Translations under genes and position numbers: made by a program
The notes under the pieces: generated by a model
What the model was told of the DNA's origin: nothing
Databases searched by the model: none
What the model saw: only the letters and a program-made list of their open reading frames with translations
Shown: piece after piece, positions 34,293 through 45,746 of the stretch
How the letters are laid out: every line of letters begins with the position of its first letter
Numbering within the stretch: the first letter of the stretch is position 1
DNA from: Rhizophagus clarus
Lineage: Eukaryota; Glomeromycota; Glomeromycetes; Glomerales; Glomeraceae
DNA: 64,000 nt
Direction: 5' to 3'
Assembly (NCBI GenBank): GCA_015698045.1
Contig: BLAL01000228.1
Coordinates: forward strand, 1,229,001 to 1,293,000

Positions 34293-34776
34293 TTATTTTA
34301 GTATTTTAGTATTTTATTTTTTTTTATACTTTTTCTTAAAAAAAGAGTTGAGAAAAAAAATTATTTTTTATTGTTTATATTTGGTGTTAAATAATTATGA
34401 TATTGATGCACATTGTGCTTAGATACAGTATATATTGATATGATCACATTTCAACCATTTTTAGATTTATGATAAATAAACTCGTAACTCGTATTGCAAG
34501 AGTTTTTCATTAGTAGAATTCATTAATTTGAATAAAGGATTATTCATTCGTCATTTTGACTTAAAAAAGTTTTATCATGAAATTTCATTTTTATATAGGT
34601 GAACCACTTTAAAAAAGAAAAAATGACACATGTAAATAAATAAATGGACCTACGGAATTATTTCAATAAATGTTTAATTGTAAAAAAAAAAAAAGGAAAA
34701 ATAAATACTAATACATTCCCTTCGACATTATAGTTTATTATGTCGATTTCTTATGAAAATCTTTGTCTCAAATTAA

Positions 34777-36292
34777 TTAACGTTTTATAATTTGAAATAC
34801 TTCGTAATTCTCTATAGAAAAATAATCTTCTGATTCCCTTATCTTTCTTTCATAATGTTCCTTTTTGCAGAGAATTTTATCGTAATCTGTCAATTTACCT
34901 GTAGAACTATATATCGAAATATCATTGCCAAAATATGGTCCTTGTGTGAAATAATTATTAAATGCAAAACTTGAATTTTCTACATTGCTAATAATTGCGT
35001 CGTTAACATTTTTATTTTTAAATGAAAAAATAAAACTATCTTTTGTTTTAACCCAACCACCATCAGATTCCCATTTTAAAGGGTTATATCCACCAATAAT
35101 TTCTTCTTCTCCTTTTACTTTAAATAAAGTAATAGTATTAGGTTTACCATCACATAACTCATGAAATTTATTAGGAGTAAAACCATCTCTACTTCCTCTT
35201 AATAATAACTTAAATTTATATGGTAAATATAATTCTCTAAGATGAGTAAATTTGCTAATTTCTACCTTATCAATCCATCTTGAAATAACTAAAACAATAT
35301 TTAAATCACCTATTTGTGAATCAATTATTTTATCCATTCTAATATTTCTAGGAAGTAAAATATTATCGGTTGATACATTATCAGGATCCATATAAGAATC
35401 TATTAAGTCTTGATAAAGTTGCTTATTTAAGAGCTTTTTATATGGTCGAACTTTTTGTGTTAATTCTTTCGATGATAAACTAAAAAATCTAATTAAAGGT
35501 AAACAATATTGTAAGGTATTTTTCATCGTTTTGAAATCATCATTTGACCAAGTTTTAGGATCCGAATCAAGAGTTGGATTTTGTACAAGACCCCATTTTA
35601 ATACATGTTCCCATATCTCAATTTCTTTCATTTGTAAATCATCCCTTTTAATAAGTGGAATTAATGATTTTTCAGGAAGCGAAGTAAAATCAAACGATTT
35701 AAATATTTTTTCAGGAGATTCAACCATTAAATTTGTACAAAATTCTTGAAATTTTAATAAAGATTTAGATTGATAGCTTGTTCGATGAATGAGTTCAAAA
35801 TGTTGTTCTAACCACTCGGAATTATTTTCAATTAAATAGTTTTGTAAATAATTAACCAGTTCTTGAAGATGAAGTTCATCCGCAACTACCAATATATTTA
35901 GAATATCCGAAGTATCTTTTCCATTCAACGAAAGAACGCCGCCATAAATATATCTATATTAAAAAATTCATAATTAAATAATTATATTAAGTTCGATTTT
36001 TAAATTCAATTGAATAATAAATAAAAAAAATTTACCTTAAAACAATTTGAAAAATTTCCGGTGATATATTTGGTAATTTAATATGTGAAAGAACACCATT
36101 ATCACTCTTCTTATTAGAACCTAAAGTTCGTCGTAAGAATGGAGAACGGTAACATAAAATATTTTTATGAGCACGATAAATTTTTACATTAGGATCTTCT
36201 CCAACTTCAATTGTAACATCATAATATTCATTGTCCTCTAATAGTTCAATATAATTTTGACTTAATAATTTTGAAAACAATTCTGAAGACAT
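34777..36292 (-). CDS. BTB-BACK-TLDc protein, 477 aa, intact; left member of a tandem pair
   Basis: Exons are 36292-36036 and 35953-34777, with an 82-bp intron in phase 2. It starts M-S-S-E-L-F-S-K-L-L. BTB is at about 15-130 (with K-I-Y-R-A-H instead of K-I-F-R-A-H), BACK at about 140-255 and TLDc at about 320-477 (R-G-S-R-D-G-F-T-P-N, T-Q-G-P-Y-F-G-N-D-I). Nearly identical in DNA and protein to the gene at 37762-39271 about 2.98 kb away, including flanks, so the two arose by a recent unequal crossover. The TLDc half is the most conserved part; differences cluster in the BTB end and the last 40 residues. Confidence 0.94.
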
Positions 36293-36398
36293 TATTTTAC
36301 GTATTTTATTCTATTTTTTTTTTTTTTAAAAAAAAACAAAGAGAAATTAAAAAAAACTATTCTTTATTGTTATATTTGGTTAAATTGACGTATAAAGC

Positions 36399-36420
36399 GG
36401 TTAGATATATAAGTATAAAT
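36399..36420 (-). promoter_or_regulatory. Upstream TATA-like box of the 34777-36292 gene
   Basis: Minus-strand ATTTATACTTATATATCTAA followed downstream by CC, 107-128 bp before the ATG; identical to the box of the tandem partner at 39376-39397. Confidence 0.55.
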
Positions 36421-36524
36421 TTTGTTGCACGATGCATGGGTCAGCCCAAGTTTCTTAATCGGATTGAAGATCAACATGCTTATGGATTGTACCGTACGTC
36501 ATCAATGCTAACTGGAATATCGTC

Positions 36525-37269
36525 TTAAAAGTAATTTGAACTCATGTAAATAAGATTCTCTGATATGAGCAAATTTGCTACAATTATTATTTATACATTA
36601 ATACATCTTAGAATTGCTAAAAAAAATACTTAAATTAAATTTTGAATATTTCTAGGAAACAGAATATTATCAATAATTGATAAGCAGAAAAATCAAACAT
36701 ACTTTTCAATATTTTGTAATCGAGTTGGGTTTAGTACAAGACCCTATTTTAACATATGCTTCCATACTTCAATTTCTTTCATTTGTGCAATAAATCATCC
36801 CTCTTAATAAATGAGATTAATGACTTTTCAGAAAGTGAAGTAAAATCAAACGATTTAAATATTTTTTTCAAAATATTCGGCCATTAAATTTGTTCAAAAT
36901 TCTTGAAGTTTAGCTTGTACGATGAGTAAGTTCAAAATATTGTTCTAAGCAATCGAAATTATTTTCAATTAAATATTTTTGTAAACAATTAACTATTTCT
37001 ACTGAGGCTCAGCTGCGGCTAGTAGCAATATATTTAGGATATCTAAAGTATCTTTCCCATAGACAATTTAGCATGTGACAGAACGCCACTATCACTCTTC
37101 TTATTAGAAGCCAAAGTTAGTCGTAAAAACAGAGAACGATAACATAAAGATATTCATATAGGTACGAAAATTTTTACATTAGGATCTTCACCAACTTCAA
37201 TCGTAATATCATAATATTCATTACCTTCTAGTAGTTCAATGTAATTTTGATTTAATAGTTTGAAGACAT
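36525..37269 (-). pseudogene. BTB-BACK relic B, a recombinant of relics A and C
   Basis: Degenerate BTB-BACK sequence with a piece of the pre-TLDc linker. From 36525 to about 37180 it matches relic C almost base for base. From about 37190 through the decayed start and upstream flank it matches relic A instead (shared CACCAACTTCAATCGTAATA and TAGTTTGAAGACATTAT). It therefore marks the crossover that created the tandem gene pair. It has many stops and no product. Confidence 0.85.
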
Positions 37270-37761
37270 TATGTTAGTATTTTAGTATTTTATTTTTTTT
37301 ATACTTTTTCTTAAAAAAAAAAAAGAGATGAGAAAAAAAATTATTTCTTATTGTTTATATTTGGTGTTAAATAATTATGATATTGATGCACAATGTGCTT
37401 AGATATATAAGTATAAACTTTGTCGCAGTTTAATATGATCACATTTCAACCATTCCCAGATTTATGATAAATAAACTCGTATTGCGGGAGTTTTACATTA
37501 ATAGAATTAATTATTTTGAATAAAGGATTATTCATTCGTCATTTTGACTTAAAAAAGTTTTACTATGAAATTTCATTTATATATAGGTGAACCACTTTAA
37601 AAAAGAAAAAATGACACACACGTAAATAAATAAACGGACCTACGGAATTATTTCAATAAATGTTTAATTGTAAAAAAAAAGTAAAAATAAATAAGAATAC
37701 ATTCCCTTCGACATTATAGTTTATTGTGTCGATTTCCTATGAAAATCTTGTCTCAAATTAA

Positions 37762-39271
37762 TTAACGTTTTATAATTTGAAATACTTCGTAATTTTCTAT
37801 AGAAAAATAATCTTCTGATTCCCTTATCTTTCTTTCATAATGTAGCTTTTTGTAAAAAATCTTATCGTAATCTGTCAATTCATCTGTAGAGCTATATATC
37901 GAAATATCATTACCAAAATATGGTCCTTGTGTGAAATAATTATTAAATGCAAAACATGAATTTTCTACATTGCTAATAATTGCATCTTTAACATTTTTAT
38001 TTTTAAATGAAAAAATAAAACTATCTTTTGTATTAACCCAACCACCATCAGATTCCCATTTTAAAGGGTTATATCCACCAATAATTTCTTCTTCTCCTTT
38101 TACTTTTAATAAAGTAATAGTATTAGGTTTACCATCACATAACTCATGAAATTTATTAGGAGTAAAACCATCTCTACTTCCTCTTAATAATAATTTAAAT
38201 TTATACGGTAAATATAATTCTCTAAGATGAGTAAATTTGCTAATTTCTACCTTATCAATCCATCTTGAAATAACTAAAACAATACCTAAATCACCTATTT
38301 GTGAATCAATGATTTTATCCATTCTAATATTTCTCGGAAGTAAAATATTATCGGTTGATACATTGTCAGGATCAATATAAGAATCTATTAAGTCTTGATA
38401 AAGTTGTTTATTTAAGAGCTTTTTATATGGTCGAACTTTTTGTGCTAATTCTTTCGATGTTAAACTAAAAAATCTAATTAAAGGTAAACAATGTTGTAAG
38501 GTATTTTTCATCGTTTTGAAATCATCATTTGACCAAGTTTTAGGATCCGAATCAAGAGTTGGATTTTGTACAAGACCCCATTTTAATACATATTCCCATA
38601 TCTCAATTTCTTTCATTTGTAAATCATCCCTTTTAATAAGTGGAATTAATGATTTTTCAGGAAGAGAAGTAAAATCAAATGATTTAAATATTTTTTCAGG
38701 AGATTCGGCCATTAAATTTGTACAAAATTCTTGAAATTCTAATAAAGATTTAGATTGATAGCTTGTTCGATGAATAAGTTCATAATGTTGTTCTAACCAC
38801 TCGGAATTATTTTCAATTAAATATTTTTGTAAATAATTAACCAGTTCTTGAAGATGAAGTTCATCCGCAACTACCAATATATTTAGAATATCTGATGTAT
38901 CTTTTCTATTCAACGAAAGAACGCCGCCATAAATATATCTATATCAAAAAATTTATAATTAAATGATTATATTCGATTTTTAAATTCAATTGAGCAATAA
39001 ATAAAAAAATTTACCTTAAAACAATTTGAAAAATTTCCGGTGATATATTTGGTAACTTAATATGTGATAAATCATCATTATCACTCTTCTTGTTAGAAGC
39101 TAAAGTTTGTTGTAAGAATGGAGAACGGCAACATAAAATATTTTTATGAGCACGAAAAATTTTTACATTAGGATCTTCTCCAACTTCAATTGTAACATCA
39201 TAATATTCATTGTCATCTAATAGCTCAATATAATTTTGACTTAATAAATTTGAAAACAATTCTGAAGACAT
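37762..39271 (-). CDS. BTB-BACK-TLDc protein, 477 aa, intact; right member of a tandem pair
   Basis: Exons are 39271-39015 and 38938-37762, with a 76-bp intron in phase 2. Domain layout is as in its partner at 34777. Visible differences in the BTB domain are C-C-R-S-P-F-L-Q-Q (partner C-Y-R-S-P-F-L-R-R) and K-K-S-D-N-D-D-L (partner K-K-S-D-N-G-V-L). The tail has Y-K-K-L-H-Y-E-R (partner C-K-K-E-H-Y-E-R). All lesions are substitutions; the frame is open throughout. Concentration of differences in BTB suggests either relaxed constraint or diversification of that surface after duplication, which cannot be told apart by eye. Confidence 0.94.
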
Positions 39272-39375
39272 TATTTTACGTATTTTATTCTATTTTTTTT
39301 TTAAAAAAAAAAAGAGAAATTAAAAAAAAAAAACTATTCTTTATTGTTGAATTTGGTTAAATTGACGTACAATGC

Positions 39376-39397
39376 GGTTAGATATATAAGTATAAAT
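39376..39397 (-). promoter_or_regulatory. Upstream TATA-like box of the 37762-39271 gene
   Basis: Same word as at 36399-36420, 105-126 bp before the ATG, followed upstream by TGCATCGTGCAACAAA. Confidence 0.55.
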
Positions 39398-39504
39398 TTT
39401 GTTGCACGATGCATGGGTCAATCCAAGTTTCTTAATCGGATTGAAGATCGACATGCTTATGGATTGTACGGTACGTCATCAATGCTAACTAGACATATCG
39501 TCTT

Positions 39505-40226
39505 AAAAGTAATTTGAACTCATATGTAAATAAGATTCTCTGATATGAGCAAATTTGCTACAATTATTGTTAATACGTTTTAGAATAGCTAAAAAAAATA
39601 CTTAAATTAATTTTTGAATATTTCTAGGAAACAGAACATTATCAATAATTGACAAGCAGAAAACTTTTCAATATTTTGTAATCGAGTTGGGTTTAGTACA
39701 AGACCCTATTTTAACATATGCTCCCATACTTCAATTTCTTTCATTTGTGCAATAAATCATAAATGAGATTAATGACTTTTCAGAAAGTGAAGTAAAATCA
39801 AACGATTTAAATATTTTTTTCAAAATATTCGGCCATTAAATTTGTTCAAAATTCTTGAAGTTTAGCTTGAGTTCAAAATATTGTTCTAAGCAATCGAAAT
39901 TATTTTCAATTAAATATTTTTGTAAACAATTAACTATTTCTACTTAGGCTCAGCTGCGGCTAGTAGCAATATATCTAGGATATCTAAAGTATCTTTCCCA
40001 TAGACAGTTTAGCATGTGACAGAACACCACTATCACTCTTCTTATTAGAAGCCAAAGTTAGTCGTAAAAACAGAGAACGATAACATAAAGATATTCATAT
40101 AGGTACGAAAATTTTTACATTAGGATTCTCTCCAACTTCAATTGTAATATCGTAATATTCATTATCTTCCAATAGTTCAATGTAATTTATTTAGACTTAA
40201 TAATTTCGAAAACAGTTCAGTAGACA
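39505..40226 (-). pseudogene. BTB-BACK relic C
   Basis: The same degenerate text as relic B (36525-37180) with a few extra small deletions (near 39660, 39765 and 39870). Beyond about 40120 it has its own better-preserved BTB start (T-I-E-V-G-E, N-Y-I-E-L-L, M-S-T-E-L-F). It therefore represents the original locus of relic B's left part. Confidence 0.83.
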
Positions 40227-40633
40227 TAACTTATGTAAATTTTTTTTTTAAAAAACAATGAAAAATGAACTTTTATTTATATTTAGTAAGTTAAATAATC
40301 ATCATGATCATGTACAATGTGACTGGATACATAGAACTGCAATATACCGCATCCGAACTTATTTTAGTCACCCAGACATACTTAGTATACCAAACTATCA
40401 CATGCCTTCATTATTAATATATAAAATTCTCGTCGGGATAACTCCGTAAAATTTTTGGACAGAAGATCGACTAAAGATGATTTTAAATCCGATTGTTGCA
40501 CAACATGACATAAATGCAATGACAATAATTTGTGCAACAAACGGAATTGCCGCTCCGAAATTCATATAAATTTAACCAAATTAAACTTTGTAATTTTGAA
40601 ATCCCCTTTCACCTCTCTCTCTATTCGTATAAT

Positions 40634-42292
40634 ATGACATGTTCAAAGTTATTTTCAGGAGATTTACCAGAGTTAATTAACGAAGTTATTCAATACTTTC
40701 GTTATGATTATAAAACATTATATTCATGTATATTAGTTAACAGATTATGGTGTCGTTTGGCAATTCCATTGTTATGGGAAGACCCATTTTTATATAAAGT
40801 TCCTAAAAATCATCACATTGTTGAAATTATTTTACGTAATTTAGATGATGATGGTAAAACAAAATTAAATGAATATATGATTTATAATGATTCATTCCCC
40901 TCAAATACATTATTCAATTATCCTAGTTTTATTCAATGTCTAAATACTAGTAAAGTGATTCATACAGTTTTGGAGTGGGTTAGGCAACCTTCTAGCTATT
41001 TTGTACGAAATAAAAATTTATTAGATTCACAAATATCAAACTTTAAAAAATTGATTTGTAAGTCATTATTTCTAATATTTATTAAGAACGAAATAAATTT
41101 GTATAGTTTTGAAATTATACTTAATTATTTTGGAGTTAAATATTTTGATGAGATCTTCGAATTAATTTTACAAAATCCGAATTTTATTAGTAAAATTAAA
41201 AATTTTAAATTTGATGTTTTCGTGTTAACTAAAAATATAACAAAATTTTTAGAATTTCTCCATTTTAATTGTAAATCAATCTCATCAGTTTATTTTCGCT
41301 TTTTACCACGTTATCATAGTAATCACAATTTAACAATTGAAAAAAGGTTATCACAAATAATTAATTCTCAAGAAAATCTTAGAAAAGTTTCATTTGTGAA
41401 ATCTTATCTCTCCTTATATTATCCATTATCATCATTAAAACATCCTAATTGTTCAAATACATTAAATACAATAATATTTTATATGGTTGATTTTAACAAC
41501 ATAACTATTTTAGATGAAGTTTTTAACCAATTGAATGTTTTAGAATCCATTCATATTATTTGTTGTGATTATCTAAATTCTAAGTTTATTCAACAAATTA
41601 ATAATATTTCTAAACCTTTCAAATTAAAATCTTTATTTCTGCATTCATATTATAATTATAATATTAAATCATTGAAATCTTTAATAAAGAAATTTGGTGA
41701 TTATTTAGAAAATTTTGGAATTGAAGGCAATAGTAATAAATTATTACCATCAATCATAAAATATTGTAGTAAAATTAATTATTTGGATCGCATTTGGTTG
41801 GATAATCAGAATACTCATTTATTATTTGTTTTAATTAAAAATATTACACAAAATCTTAATTATCTTACAATTGATATTGATGATTTCCATGATGATGATT
41901 ATGATAAAGATCATTTTAGTTCGATTGTATTACGTAATTTAGGACAAATTCTTCCTTTTAAATTAGAATATTTGCATTTGAGACTCATATTTAATGCAAG
42001 TGATTTGGAAAAATTTTTAAAGAATTCTCAAAATACTTTTATTAAAAAATTGTTAATCTATAATTTTATAAAGAATAATCAAAATGAAAATATTTTCCCC
42101 TATATGGAAGAATATATTATGAAAAAGAAAAGAGTTAAATATTTAGCTATTTTAGAATTTTTTAATGGAAATAGTAATGACTTATTTTATCTGAAAGATA
42201 AAGTAAAAGAATTTCAATTATATGATATTCAAATTTTAGATTATTATAGTTTGATTATTCATAATTATAATTACGTAGTGGAAACTTATTAA
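40634..42292 (+). CDS. F-box protein, 552 aa, single exon
   Basis: Starts M-T-C-S-K-L-F-S-G-D-L-P-E-L-I-N-E-V-I-Q-Y-F. The F-box occupies roughly residues 6-50 (L-P-E-L-I, L-Y-S-C-I-L-V-N-R-L-W-C-R-L-A-I-P-L-L-W). This form is very common in Rhizophagus and normally binds Skp1 in SCF ubiquitin ligases. The rest is leucine/isoleucine/asparagine-rich with irregular repeats of the leucine-rich kind (L-K-S-L-F-L-H, Y-L-E-N-F-G-I-E, L-E-Y-L-H-L-R) as expected for a substrate-binding region. The open frame extends about 100 bp upstream without an ATG, and the F-box begins right after 40634, so this start is chosen. It points away from the BTB relics on its left; only about 400 bp separates them. 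Confidence 0.92.
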   Translation: MTCSKLFSGDLPELINEVIQYFRYDYKTLYSCILVNRLWCRLAIPLLWEDPFLYKVPKNHHIVEIILRNLDDDGKTKLNEYMIYNDSFPSNTLFNYPSFIQCLNTSKVIHTVLEWVRQPSSYFVRNKNLLDSQISNFKKLICKSLFLIFIKNEINLYSFEIILNYFGVKYFDEIFELILQNPNFISKIKNFKFDVFVLTKNITKFLEFLHFNCKSISSVYFRFLPRYHSNHNLTIEKRLSQIINSQENLRKVSFVKSYLSLYYPLSSLKHPNCSNTLNTIIFYMVDFNNITILDEVFNQLNVLESIHIICCDYLNSKFIQQINNISKPFKLKSLFLHSYYNYNIKSLKSLIKKFGDYLENFGIEGNSNKLLPSIIKYCSKINYLDRIWLDNQNTHLLFVLIKNITQNLNYLTIDIDDFHDDDYDKDHFSSIVLRNLGQILPFKLEYLHLRLIFNASDLEKFLKNSQNTFIKKLLIYNFIKNNQNENIFPYMEEYIMKKKRVKYLAILEFFNGNSNDLFYLKDKVKEFQLYDIQILDYYSLIIHNYNYVVETY

Positions 42293-43171
42293 TTAATTAT
42301 TTATTTATGTTATGTATAATGTGATTTAAAATGATAAATAATTAATAAATTCATTTTCGAAGTAGACAGTAAAGTCTCGTTGCGAAGTAACGAGTGACTG
42401 TTAGTATCTGGTATAGTTAGTATATATTGGTATAAAATGCGAGGTTACACGCTTTGAAGATTAATAAAAGTAGTACAAATAGCTTAAGTGTGCTTCATTC
42501 CTTCATTAGACCTGTTCTTATACCTAAAATTTTCTTTTGTTCAATTGGTACTATTCGATGGTTAAATAGTACGATTATGTTCCCCATTATTGCTCATCCT
42601 AATGAAATTATTGTTGGGAGAAATCAAATCAAACGAAACTTTCAAGGTACTTTTAAATCATTTAGTTTATTACAATGTAATTTTAATATTTTATCGATCC
42701 CATAGTTGCAATTTTAATATTTTAATCCTTAATACAATTATTCCAATTTTTATAACTAATTATTCTTATTGTTTAATTCTCAGCAATTCAACATGGATTG
42801 CAAGCAACTTGAATAGTATTGCGAACAATTTATATAGTCACAGTTCAACCAATCTCGCCCCCTATTTTAAGCTTAAACTATTGTATAGCAAGCAGAGTTA
42901 ATTAATATGGGAAAGTTAATTATTATTCATTGTTTGTATTTTTGTTTTTTTTAAAAACCTTACAATAATTAAAATTTTATGCCAAACTTTTCTTAAGAGA
43001 AAATATTTATGTGTTAAATGATATCTGTATAGTAATAAATGTGCTATAAGTTATCAGAAACTATTAATTATGTTTTATTGTAAAACTAAATAAAATACGA
43101 ATATATTCTCTCAACCTAATGGTTTATTGGCTCGATTTTCTATGAAAATGGAAATTGTTTGCTTAAATTAA
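42293..43171. other. Intergenic with a diverged repeat shared with 63.2-63.4 kb
   Basis: Bases about 42545-42740 (including AATTATT.., AAACGAAACTTTCAAGG, TTTAAATCATTTAGTTT and CCCATAGTTGCA) resemble 63230-63390. Both lie several hundred bases downstream of a minus-strand BTB-BACK-TLDc end. The small open frames here are not convincing genes. Confidence 0.4.
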
Positions 43172-43545
43172 TTAGCACTTTATGATTTGAAATACTTCGT
43201 AATCTTTTATATAAAAATGTTCTTCAGAATCCCTTATCTTTTTTTCATAATATTTATTTTGATAGAAAAATTGTATTATAGTACATAGATTGATTGTTAG
43301 TACATAATATAATAATATCCTCACCAAAATATGGACCATTTGTAGAGTGATAATTTAATGTACACTCTGCATTTTCTACATTGCTAATGATTGATTCTTT
43401 AATATTGTTACTTTTAAAAAGAAAAATGAAGCTGTCATTAGTTATACCCCAAGTATCAGAAGATTGCCATTTTAAAGGATTATATCCACCAACAATTCCA
43501 TCCATCCCTTTTATTTTAATGAATATAACAGTATTAAATTAAAAA
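43172..43545 (-). pseudogene. TLDc fragment of a BTB-BACK-TLDc gene
   Basis: Only the last third remains: G-G-Y-N-P-L-K-W, D-S-F-I-F, G-P-Y-F-G-E-D-I-I, then a one-base frameshift near 43260 before Y-Y-E-K-K-I-R-D-S-E and D-Y-E-V-F-Q-I-I-K-C-stop. The cut at about 43545 falls just after the I-K-G-motif strand of TLDc; nothing of BTB or BACK follows. Confidence 0.85.
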
Positions 43546-44700
43546 TTTGAAACAAATTCCAAACATTGTCAAATATGGACTTCTGGCACCATATAACTTC
43601 TAAATTTATAGGTAAAAAAAAAAAAATAAAAATAAAAATTTTATTATTAACTTTGAATTTAAATCAGAAAACTATTAACATTTTACATTATTTTATTTAC
43701 TGATAATTGAAGTGGAAACAAACTACGTATTTATTATTGGTCAAGATAGTTAAGTCATGTGATCTAATTTTTATATGTTCAAGTAAAGGACTGCAAACTG
43801 AACCCAGACCCAGGTCAACCTGGTGCCAGGCCAGGACTCAAAATATGGCCAAATACAGGTCTCTATATCCGAGCAAATAACAAGAAATAAAATAAATTAA
43901 AATATTACTCATAATTAAATTTACATTTTGGGTAATTTAATTTAATTTATTTTTTTTTTTTTTAAACGGCAGTGACAATATAAGCTTTATATGAAAAAAA
44001 GTACCTAAACTATATACTATCTAAAACCATCACAAATGGTGGAAAGTTACCAATCAAAAGAAAGGACTGCATTTCTCTAACCTGATGACTATTTGTAACC
44101 AAAAGACATAACATTTTTTTCAAGTTCTTCAAGGTGGATTTTGTGAAAAAATGTGGTGAATTATATACAAATGTAAAACATAAATGGTGCAAATCATGTC
44201 GAATAAATGAATTGAAGAAAAATTCTTTATTTAATTGAAATGGAGATAAAAAAAATTGATGATTTTATTAAAGAATTTATTTAACAAAATAACAAAAGAA
44301 AAATAAGACAAGATCACAAAGACAGAGAGGAAGATCAGACTCATTAGAGTAAGTGTTTAAACAAAACAATAAACAATCACATGATCACATGTTATGATAT
44401 GGAATGATGATAAAAATTGTCCTAAAAATATTAAGTTCGAAAATTCCGTATACATTCCGCATGATTAATTTTTTCCGTATACATTTGTTTTTTAAAAAAA
44501 ATGTTCAAAAATGAATTGCTTATTAAATATACGGAATTTGTATACAGAATCTATGAAAACATATATATAATTTATAAAAACGTATCCTTTCCATATACAG
44601 ATTTCTTATAGGGAAGGTATCTATTCTTATTAAATAAAGAACCCCCATTATCATCGTACAAAATTGCGTGATCTTCACTATAATATATTCTTTTCTTCTT
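43546..44700. other. Gene-free stretch
   Basis: No gene. Bases 43966-43990 (GGCAGTGACAATATAAGCTT) resemble the terminal repeat of the 377-545 MITE but no partner end was found. Words of the form TTCCGTATACATT recur around 44450-44590. Confidence 0.4.
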
Positions 44701-44704
44701 TTTT

Positions 44705-44830
44705 CGTCACATCCCTTTAAAAAAAAATTTTTTTTTTGTGCTTCTTTTTAAAAATTTTTTTTTTGTATCTCCCTTTAATAAAAAATTTTTCTTTCATCGC
44801 TCCGTTAAAAAAAAATTTTTTTTTTCTTTA
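44705..44830. repeat. Tandem array of A(n)T(n) palindromic units
   Basis: Four units of roughly 25-45 bp, each a CTTTAA-type lead-in followed by 5-9 A then 5-10 T, are separated by pyrimidine-rich spacers (TGCTTC, TGTATCTCC, CTTTCATCGCTCC). Each unit can fold on itself. Confidence 0.5.
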
Positions 44831-45255
44831 TTCCTCACTCACTACCGTTACTTCCTAATTAATTGCTTGAGCCTGTCTACTGTTTCCCTGGGACCTATTT
44901 AATAGGAAACGTATGTCTATAGGCTGGAGTTTGTCCTCTAACAATGCAGTTTAAAGCAACAACGTTTTCTATTCCGTATATAAGCAATCCCATACAAATT
45001 TCTGAGAACACCAGACGGTATTATTGATATCTTTTTTTAAAATTCATGACTTTTTTGATGACTTACTAGCAGTTAACAATTTATCCCTAGAATAATTTTT
45101 TTATGGAAAAAAAATTTTCGGAAACCCTCTCATGGGTAAGTCTACTATACAAGAAATTAGCCAAGTTATACGTCGTATGAATTCCATATATATAGTATCA
45201 ACAACTCATCACAAAGCCAAGCTTATCATTTGGGAGTACTATTAATATGACGCTG

Positions 45256-45423
45256 GAATTCCAAATTAGAAGACTTAAAACTTAACAATAGCTTCTTTAC
45301 AAAGCTTCATGATGAAAAAATCAGCGGTCATTTATTTCTTAATCTAACCAGATGGGAATTTAAGGATTACGGAATGTAAGACAAGCATAGAACTCAGGAT
45401 TACATTAAGGAGATAAGTGAGTA
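45256..45423 (+). pseudogene. SAM-domain relic
   Basis: One frame reads L-E-D-L-K-L-N-N-S-F-F-T-K-L, then E-K-I-S-G-H-L-F-L-N-L-T, then E-F-K-D-Y-G-M, stop, and D-Y-I-K-E-I-S-E, stop. The pattern of a short helix, an x-I-x-G-x-x-F-L-x-L motif and a Y-G-M piece is that of SAM domains, which often occur alone or before kinases in these fungi. One internal stop (TAA at about 45377) and a lost start make it a relic. It could be an exon of an undetected gene, but no partner exons were found. Confidence 0.55.
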
Positions 45424-45535
45424 ATTAGCAACGTTATGGCTGTATTTTATTGACGGATGTTCTCGTTATTCTAATAGTCTTATTTTATAAAATCAAAGAT
45501 ATTCGAAAAGCAGGATTAGCGGTTTACCGTGTGAA

Positions 45536-45746
45536 AGAATCCCATACGAACCCTTTCCATATGAACTCTTAGAAAATCTCTTAAGAAAATTTTCTATCAA
45601 AGAATCCCATACGAACCCTTCGATATGAACTCTTAGAAAATCTCTTAAGAAAAATTTTTCTATCGGGGTTCGTATGGGATATCTTTGATAGAAAATTTTT
45701 TTTAAGAGATTTTCTAAGAGTTCGTATTGGAAGAGTTCGTATGGGA
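45536..45746. repeat. Foldback repeat: two direct copies and one inverted copy of a 64-bp unit
   Basis: Copy 1 (45536-45600) and copy 2 (45600-45665) both begin AAGAATCCCATACGAACCCT and end AGAAAATCTCTTAAGAAA plus TTTTCTATC. Bases 45665-45746 are the same unit in reverse orientation, preceded and followed by GTTCGTATGGGATATCT. The inverted part could pair over more than 60 bases with either direct copy. No target duplication was seen. Confidence 0.8.

Noticed and set aside
40532-40633. Upstream extension of the F-box frame
   Set aside because: It has no ATG (the frame opens with GTG) and the F-box starts right after the ATG at 40634.
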